Shown here: positions 58,191 to 64,000 of the stretch, in pieces | How the letters are laid out: the number at the start of each line of letters is the position of its first letter | Position numbering within the stretch: position 1 is the stretch's first letter | Source of the DNA: Chiridota heheva | Lineage: Eukaryota > Echinodermata > Holothuroidea > Apodida > Chiridotidae | NCBI GenBank assembly: GCA_020152595.1 | Contig: JAIGNY010001609.1 | Span: 215,001 to 279,000, forward strand | DNA length: 64,000 bases | Direction: 5' to 3' | Position numbers and translations under genes: made by a program | The notes under the pieces: model-generated | Told to the model about the DNA's origin: nothing | Databases searched by the model: none | Seen by the model: the letters and a program-made list of their open reading frames with translations, nothing else

Positions 58191-58820
58191 CCCTTCCCCT
58201 TTTCCCAAAACCCTCTCTGACATCAAACCGCTTATCGCTTCTCTTGTTCGTGACCGCTGGCAAACCTTATGGAACTTCCAAATTGATAACAAACTCCATG
58301 TTATCCAGCCCACAATCCCGATCAAATCCACCATCAACAACCTTTCGTGATCGACAACGTTCATATTACCCGTCTTAGAATTGGTCACACCCACCTCACT
58401 CACTCCCACCTCCTTATTGGTTCCCCCAACCCCTCTGTAACAATTGCCACTGCATCCTCACAATCCAACACGTTCTCCTTGCTTGCCCCTGTACAACCTT
58501 CCCAGAGCTTCTCTCGCTCCCACAACTCAATTGCTGAGTTCTTCCAAAAAAATCCTCCAGATAAAATAGTCTCCTTCCTTCAGCATGCATCCTCTACAAC
58601 CATATTTAATTCTCCTCTTCCACCCCTCTCTACTTTGTTTTTAGTTTTACCCATGCACCTCCTCTCTCGATCACAGCTCTCTGGCTTTTGTTCTTGAATT
58701 TCTCTCATTCTTCCCCTGGTCTCTTTCCTTACTACCTCTAAAATGATCTGACCTCTCAGGCACAATTTGACCTTCGTTGTCGTGGTGCCGTTAAGACCTC
58801 ATCAAACAAACAAACAAACA

Positions 58821-60544
58821 TGGGCAGGTAGAGGCAGCATTAGCTAACTTGATTTGAAATCCACTTAAAAGCATGAAGAAAGCAACAAATTTCATCAAAA
58901 TCACTTAAAATTTGGCCATTTGACAGATTTTTGAAAACAAATTGTTCAAATATTGGCAAATATGCACATTGTTGTGTTCCTCTTGTGATGTATGAATGAG
59001 ACATTGTCTTTATTTTCTTATGTAAATCCATTGTATTTTAACCCTCTGCCATTTCTCTTTGAAAAAGGAAAATAATTATAATGAAGAGGATTTGATCTTT
59101 ACTGTACCACAACCAACCTCCAGGTAGAAGGCATTTTAAACATTACACGGTCTGAAATTAAGGGAAAAAAATAAAGAAACACAAAAAGATTTTAGGTTTT
59201 TTCCTTTTTCACATGTCACATTTAAAAACTTTAAAAACTTTGATTTCATAACTTAAAAACTTCACTTGCTATTTTTAAACTTCAAAGACTATTAACCCTT
59301 TCTCTACCAGGGCTTTGAAAAATGCGAGCCCAATTTTCGTAAAAAAAAATTCTCATATTTTTGACAACCTTCCTTTCATTTTCTTCCATTACATGTTTGT
59401 TGGAATGGAAGGTAAAAATGTCTTTTTGAGTAATAAAAGCCAAATTAGGAAATATTGGACAAAAATATGCAATTAAGCAATTTTGGCTAAATTTGGTCAA
59501 CAAAGTATAACTTCTTGTCAATATTTAAAAAGAGAGATTTGTTTTACATGTTTAGATTTTTATCAAATTTCTTTTTCATTGATGCTAATCTAGAATTTTT
59601 AGAAAGAAAGGAAAGATACAAAAACACCAAAAATGATTTCAGTCAAATGACCCATAAAAACTGCATCAAAAAAATTATACGCAGTAGTCACGTCATGGTG
59701 AGACTTGAAAACCTGGTGCTGTCACATGCTGACCACGTTCATATCCATTACACCAGATGATCATTGAAAATGCTGTGTTGAAAGTTAATTATTATAAAAA
59801 AAGGTCCAAATGGAGGGGGTTATGCCTGTATTTATATTTTAAATGAAAGGAAATTTCAAGCACTTTTGAACGGCTGTCTTACAAAGCATGTACGCTTTTG
59901 GTACATAATTTTTTTGGGGAAAAACTGGTCAGAAATGGCAGAAATTCATGAATTTTTAAAGAAATTTCTCCAGAACAGAAGATTGCAGGTAGGGATTATA
60001 AAAAATTAGACCAGAAATTAATAATATCATGTCTTAAGATTTGCAGGTTTGATTTTAAAGCACAAATGTGATCTTAAACTTATTGCAAGATTTAAAAGGA
60101 AAAAACAAACATTTTTTTGCCAATTATTTTAGTTTCTTTTAGAGTTTTACTTACTTTATCTTTCTTTTTACTTTACTTTATCTCAGAATATGTAATATGA
60201 CCTCCACAAAAAAGGTACATTTTGTGAAAAAATATCTGAGTACTTTAAAATGATACCAAGATTACTCTATAGTAGACTTTGGTAAAGTCCTGATTTTATT
60301 TATAGAAAAAAAGGTTTAAAAACGGGGTAGAGTAAGGCTTAAACTTATAATTTATGCTCTTTTTGGTATGTGGTAGAACAGGAAACTGTTGTATCTGTCC
60401 AAGACCTTTAAGACCCAGTCATATGTTGTATAGTAATGTCTTACTGTATAAGAACATACAATAACTTTAAATGAAAAAGCAAATGAAAGTGTGTCACATT
60501 ACAACTTTGATGTGTTAGTACCAACAACTCTGCAGGCAGAGCTG
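58821..60544. other. NPEPL1 intron 4, no clear feature
   Basis: AT-rich intron after the LINE tail. No exon or structured repeat recognised. Confidence 0.45.
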
Positions 60545-61400
60545 GAATTGTAAATTTCCCACAGTTCTGAATAAAGGTGTCCAAAATCTTCTTACAAAAA
60601 ATTGTGACAAAAATAATATTAATATAGTAGATCCATCTTTATATACTTCCCTCTTTCACAATTTAATGTACTTTTCCAGCCCACAATTTCAGATCAAATC
60701 CATAATTAACAACCTCTCTTGTATCGACAACATTCATATTACCCGTCTTAGAATTGGTCACACCCACCTCACTCACTCCCACCTCCTTATTGGCTCCCCC
60801 CAACCCCTCTGCAACAATTGCCACTGCACCCTCACAATCCATCACGTTCTCCTTGCTTGCCCCCTGTACAATTTTCCCAGAGCTTCCCTTGCTCCCCACA
60901 ACTCAATTGCTGACTTCTTCCAGAAAAATCCTCCCGATAAAATTATCTCCTTCCTTCATCATGCTTCCCTCTACAACCATATTTATTTCTCCTCTTCCAC
61001 CCCTCTCTACTTTGTTTTTGTTTCAACCATGCACCTCTCTCTCGATCACAGCTTTCTGATTGTCTGACCTTTTGTTGTTGAATTTCTCTCATTCTCTCCT
61101 TGTTTCCTTTCCTTCCTACCTCTAGAATGATCTGACCTCTCAGGCATAATTTGACCCTCTTTGTCATGGTGCCGTTAAGCCCTCATCAAACAAACAATGA
61201 ATGTACTTTTCATTGCACAATTACATTGGGAATGTCTTTAGAGCACATATTTACCACATATACTGTTGTTTATTCAAGAAATCTTAAAACATATCCCCCC
61301 CCCCCCCTCCCTTTTGAATCGTCGGAACCATAGATTTGTTTCCACTCCACACTACAGACAGAACATACAACAATTTTAAATGTAAAAGCAAAAATAGTGT
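60545..61400. repeat. Interspersed repeat family X, copy 3, split by a LINE
   Basis: 'ttctgaataaaggtgtccaa' (60565), 'ccatctttatatac' and 'aatttaatgtacttttc' lie left of the insertion; 'attgcacaattacattggga' (61212), 'accacatatactgttgttta' (61252) and 'gtcggaaccatagattt' (61321) lie right of it. Landmarks are in the same order as in 11930-12530. Confidence 0.6.
60677..61199 (+). mobile_element. 5'-truncated LINE copy with 12-bp target duplication
   Basis: Matches the last ~520 bp of the LINE at 53240-58820 (compare 58305-58820), through GGTGCCGTTAAG to (CAAA)n. AATGTACTTTTC occurs immediately before (60665-60676) and after (61200-61211). It is nested in repeat family X, so X is the older of the two. 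Confidence 0.9.
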
Positions 61401-61548
61401 TTAACATTACAACTTTGATATGTCAGTACTAAAAATCTGCATGTGAGACAACTCATCACAAGTATTGAGTTCAGGTTATGAACTGTTCATTTAGTTATAT
61501 CCATTACTGGAGGTGCAGCAAGTAACATCATCCCATTTCATTTTTCAG

Positions 61549-61691
61549 GTATTTACGGTGTAGGAAAAGCGGCTGTCCATCCCCCAGCTCTGGTAGTACT
61601 CAGCCACAGACCATCAGAAGCCACTCAGACGATTGCATGGGTCGGCAAGGGAATAGTTTATGACACTGGAGGCCTTTGTATCAAAGGGAAG
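61549..61691 (+). CDS. NPEPL1: NPEPL1, exon 5 (catalytic core begins)
   Basis: Starts after 'tttttcag' (61548) in phase 1; its first two bases complete the glycine codon begun in exon 4. It ends AAA GGG AAG before GTAAGT (61692). It encodes GIYGVGKAAVHPPALVVLSH, RPSEATQTIAWVGKGIVYDT and GGLCIKGK. In M17 peptidases the GKGIxxD-GG-xxIK segment carries a metal-binding Lys and Asp (GKG, YDTGG) and the catalytic lysine (IKGK). All are intact, so this copy looks functional. Confidence 0.93.
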
Positions 61692-62269
61692 GTAAGTTTG
61701 TAGCACCACGTGTTACGTCGCATAACTAGACCTATTTGCTTTTGCCAAGTGGCACTTAAAAGCTTCTACACAATGTTGATTGATTGAACACACTCTATTT
61801 AATTCTTACAAATACAATGATTGCAACACAAATAAGTACTATTTACATTTTACACAGGTAGACATAATTCAATATAAGTGATGGGTTGCTACTTAAGCCA
61901 GATTGGTTTATCAAGGCAAAACCCCACAAGACAAATAATGTAGAAACATGCTTTACATTCTTTGTCTGTTCTCCACCCTGCCTTATTTCTCTCCTTTTAT
62001 GCATAAATAGATAAATGAATGTCTTAATGGTAGTGTAAAATTTACTATAAATTTGAACAAGATCTTTTTCATAATTTTATTTGAAGCATATTGAGACACT
62101 ATAGCACTATGTCTTGTGCTCTTGGTTTGTCAGCATGGATCATCATCGATAGTTTGATTCCCCATTTGCTCACTCAGGCCTCTTGTTTGACACCTTTAAT
62201 CTTAAAAATATTAAAATTCAATTTGTGACAAACTTTTTTCATGAATTTGTGGTGGGTCAGTGCAGGAGG
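61692..62269. other. NPEPL1 intron 5, first part
   Basis: No feature recognised before the LINE fragment. Confidence 0.45.
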
Positions 62270-63745
62270 CAAAAGATTAATTGGGTCCTTTACAACCTCT
62301 GTCCCAACATCAAATGTGCCCTCTACGTTGACGACCTCACCACCTTCTACTCCTCCCTCAGCTTTTCTCTCGTCAAAAATAGGCTCCAACTCAGCCTTAA
62401 CCAGCTGAAAGACTGGTGCAAGAATAATGGTTTTAACTTCTCCAAAGATAAGACAGTATGCATGCACTCTGTTATTTCAACAACCTCCACCCCACCCGAA
62501 CCTTGTGCTCAATGGCAATTGCATCCCAAAGTTGACCACACTAAGTTCCTGGGTCTAACCCTAGACCCCAAGCTCTCCTACAAGCAACACATCACCAACC
62601 TGAAACAGAAATGGAACAATTCCCTCAACCTTCTTCGCCTCCTCTTCAACACAACTTGGGGTGCGGACCCCTTGCTCTCCTTAAAATCTTCAGGCTCACC
62701 ATTTGTGCCAAGCTCAACTACAGCAACATTGTTTACTGTGCCTCTTACAAGTCTTACCTCAACCTCATCAACACTATCCAAAATGAAGCCCTCAGGCTTT
62801 GCCTGGGTGCCTACAAGAGCTCTCCCCCATCACCAGCCTTCACATTAAAGTCAACGAACCCCCCTTTCCTACCCTTTTAGAGGCCTTACCAACATCAAAA
62901 CCCTGTCCACAACCTTATAAAGGTATCCCAATTTCTCCTCCCTCTTAGATAGGACTAAAACTATATCCCTCCCTTTAGCTTATGCATCAAACCCAACCTC
63001 CATCGTATGGACATCAAGCCCACCACTCTTGACACCTTCTCTTGGCCTACTTTTCCTCCCTGGGCCACCCCACCCCCTTCCATCCACCTGGACCTCTCCA
63101 CTCATCACAAAGCCTAAACCCACCCCAACCTCTTCATCAATCCCATAACCAAACTAAAGACCAACTCTCCAAGTACACCTTCATCATACTGATGGCTCCA
63201 AGAAAGGTTACAAGACAGCTGCTGCTGCCATCATCCAAGACATCACCCTCAGTAGCAGGCTTTCCAACTACTCGTCCCATCATCTTGGCTGAGGCCAAGG
63301 CCATCCTGCTCGCCCCCAACTATATTGAGTCCCCGATCAGACACTTTGCCATCTTCTCAGACTCTTAGTCTGTCCTTCTTTACTCAACCTCAAGTGGGTT
63401 ATTTTCTTCTGGATACCCAGCCTGTTGGCATCCCCTGTAATGACAGAGCTGATTCAGCTGCTAAGCTTGCTCTTAACCTCCCCAACCCCTTCCCAAAACC
63501 CCATTCTGACATCAAACCGCTTATTACTTCCCTAGTTCATGACTGCTGGCAAACCTCATGGGACTCCCAAATTAAAAACAAAACTCCATAACATCCAGCC
63601 CACCATTCCAACCAAACCCATCATCCACAACCTCTCCCGAATAGACAACATCCACATTACCCGCCTTAGAATAGGCCAACCCCACCTCACCCACTCCCAC
63701 CTTCTTACTGGCTCCCCCACCCCTCTGCAATAATTGCCATTGCCC
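62270..63745 (+). mobile_element. LINE fragment truncated at both ends
   Basis: Same family as 53240-58820. It begins within the reverse transcriptase at the YVDDL catalytic box (CALYVDDLTTFYSSLSF, about 62320) and continues through KFLGLTLDPKLSYKQHI (about 62540), LYNIVYCAS-like sequence, and an RNase H start (DGSKKGYKTAAAAI, about 63192). About 70 bp are missing near 63385-63400 relative to the longer copy. It ends before the usual 3' tail. Stops and frame changes are frequent. It is another dead copy in NPEPL1 intron 5. Confidence 0.85.
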
Positions 63746-63884
63746 ACTCACTGAAAATGAACAATGAAGAAATAATTTAAAACTTTCATTGTTTTATATT
63801 TAAGAGATTTCTATTTTCAGTTAAAAACATTTCACTGTACTGCGTAATTCATCTAAATACTTTCAACCCTTCACATCTTCACAG

Positions 63885-63962
63885 ACAAGCATGCCTGGTA
63901 TGAAGAGAGATTGTGGAGGTGCCTCATCAGTGTTAGGAGCTTTCAAGGCAGCAGTGCAGTCT
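63885..63962 (+). CDS. NPEPL1: NPEPL1, exon 6 (incomplete gene at window edge)
   Basis: Follows 'catcttcacag' (63884) and ends CAG TCT before GTAAGT (63963). Twenty-six codons, phase 0. It encodes TSMPGMKRDCGGASSVLGAF and KAAVQS. KRDCGGA holds the next conserved metal-binding aspartate of M17 enzymes (the MRxDMGGAA box of leucyl aminopeptidase). The NTDAEGR box and the rest of the catalytic domain must lie beyond 64000. Confidence 0.92.
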
Positions 63963-64000
63963 GTAAGTCAAGCTAAAGTGATTTACTTTGATTCCATTTT

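Larger units (their letters stand above)
53240..58820 (+). mobile_element. Near-complete LINE of the RNase H-bearing I/Jockey group, frameshifted
   Basis: A ~5.6-kb non-LTR retrotransposon in NPEPL1 intron 4, inserted in the gene's own orientation. The order is a pyrimidine-rich 5' untranslated region (about 53240-53552), gag-like ORF1, a repeat-rich spacer, ORF2 (endonuclease, reverse transcriptase, RNase H), a 3' untranslated region, then the signature CGTGGTGCCGTTAAG and a (CAAA)n tail. It is C-rich on the + strand, unlike its AT-rich host sequence. Several frameshifts break both ORFs, so it is inactive. The 5' boundary is approximate because I found no convincing target duplication. RNase H after the reverse transcriptase places it with I, Nimb, Ingi, LOA or R1-like clades rather than CR1/L2. 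Confidence 0.88.

Noticed and set aside
53354..58409. Many open frames on the minus strand
   Set aside because: They lie opposite the LINE coding sequence, which itself has recognisable domains on the + strand.

Overview
The window is eukaryotic nuclear DNA from an animal. Two protein-coding genes with GT-AG introns of up to 14.5 kb lie on the + strand in AT-rich sequence crowded with transposon debris, satellites and minisatellites. Nothing prokaryotic is present. The organism is probably a marine invertebrate. An echinoderm is possible because TAGGCCT-type words, frequent in echinoderm DNA in my experience, recur here (about 7881, 13046, 33549, 33960, 34424, 44270, 46015), but this is a weak inference.

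Gene 1 (1601-18587, 5' end missing) has three recognisable exons. It encodes the C-terminal ~184 residues of a probable single-pass membrane protein with a short hydrophobic segment, a basic juxtamembrane stretch and a proline-rich tail with PPPY and PPAY motifs, which are expected ligands of WW domains such as those of NEDD4-type ubiquitin ligases. I could not name the family.

Gene 2 (33296 to beyond the right edge) is NPEPL1, a probable M17-family cytosol-type aminopeptidase. Six exons are visible (50, 62, 86, 27.3, 47.7 and 26 codons) and all phases agree, giving 299 codons, up to and including the first half of the metal-binding/catalytic region. The remainder lies past 64000. The region just upstream of its ATG has a long pyrimidine-rich tract and an E2F-like site.

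The rest is repeats. Highlights by position: a 1,024-bp non-autonomous hAT element with an 8-bp target duplication (7068-8091); a ~297-bp tandem array (8852-9795); TTAA-flanked inverted-repeat elements (12603-13314, 39821-40374); two foldback elements (15154-15700, 22138-22950); a second small hAT element with an 8-bp duplication (16186-16592); a THAP-like N-terminal remnant (25166-25282); a very homogeneous 20-bp minisatellite between two MITE copies (31724-32560); a ~180-bp satellite array split by a CR1/L2-like LINE (34900-39235) with an inverted partner array at 41460-41985; and a nearly complete but frameshifted LINE with gag-like zinc knuckles, endonuclease, reverse transcriptase and RNase H in NPEPL1 intron 4 (about 53240-58820). 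Three more fragments of that LINE family occur in the window, two with clear target-site duplications.

I see no previously undescribed enzymatic or defence system. The most unusual structures are the inverted satellite arrays, the MITE-minisatellite-MITE unit, the foldback elements, and the many unrelated minisatellites whose repeat unit is close to 20 bp.
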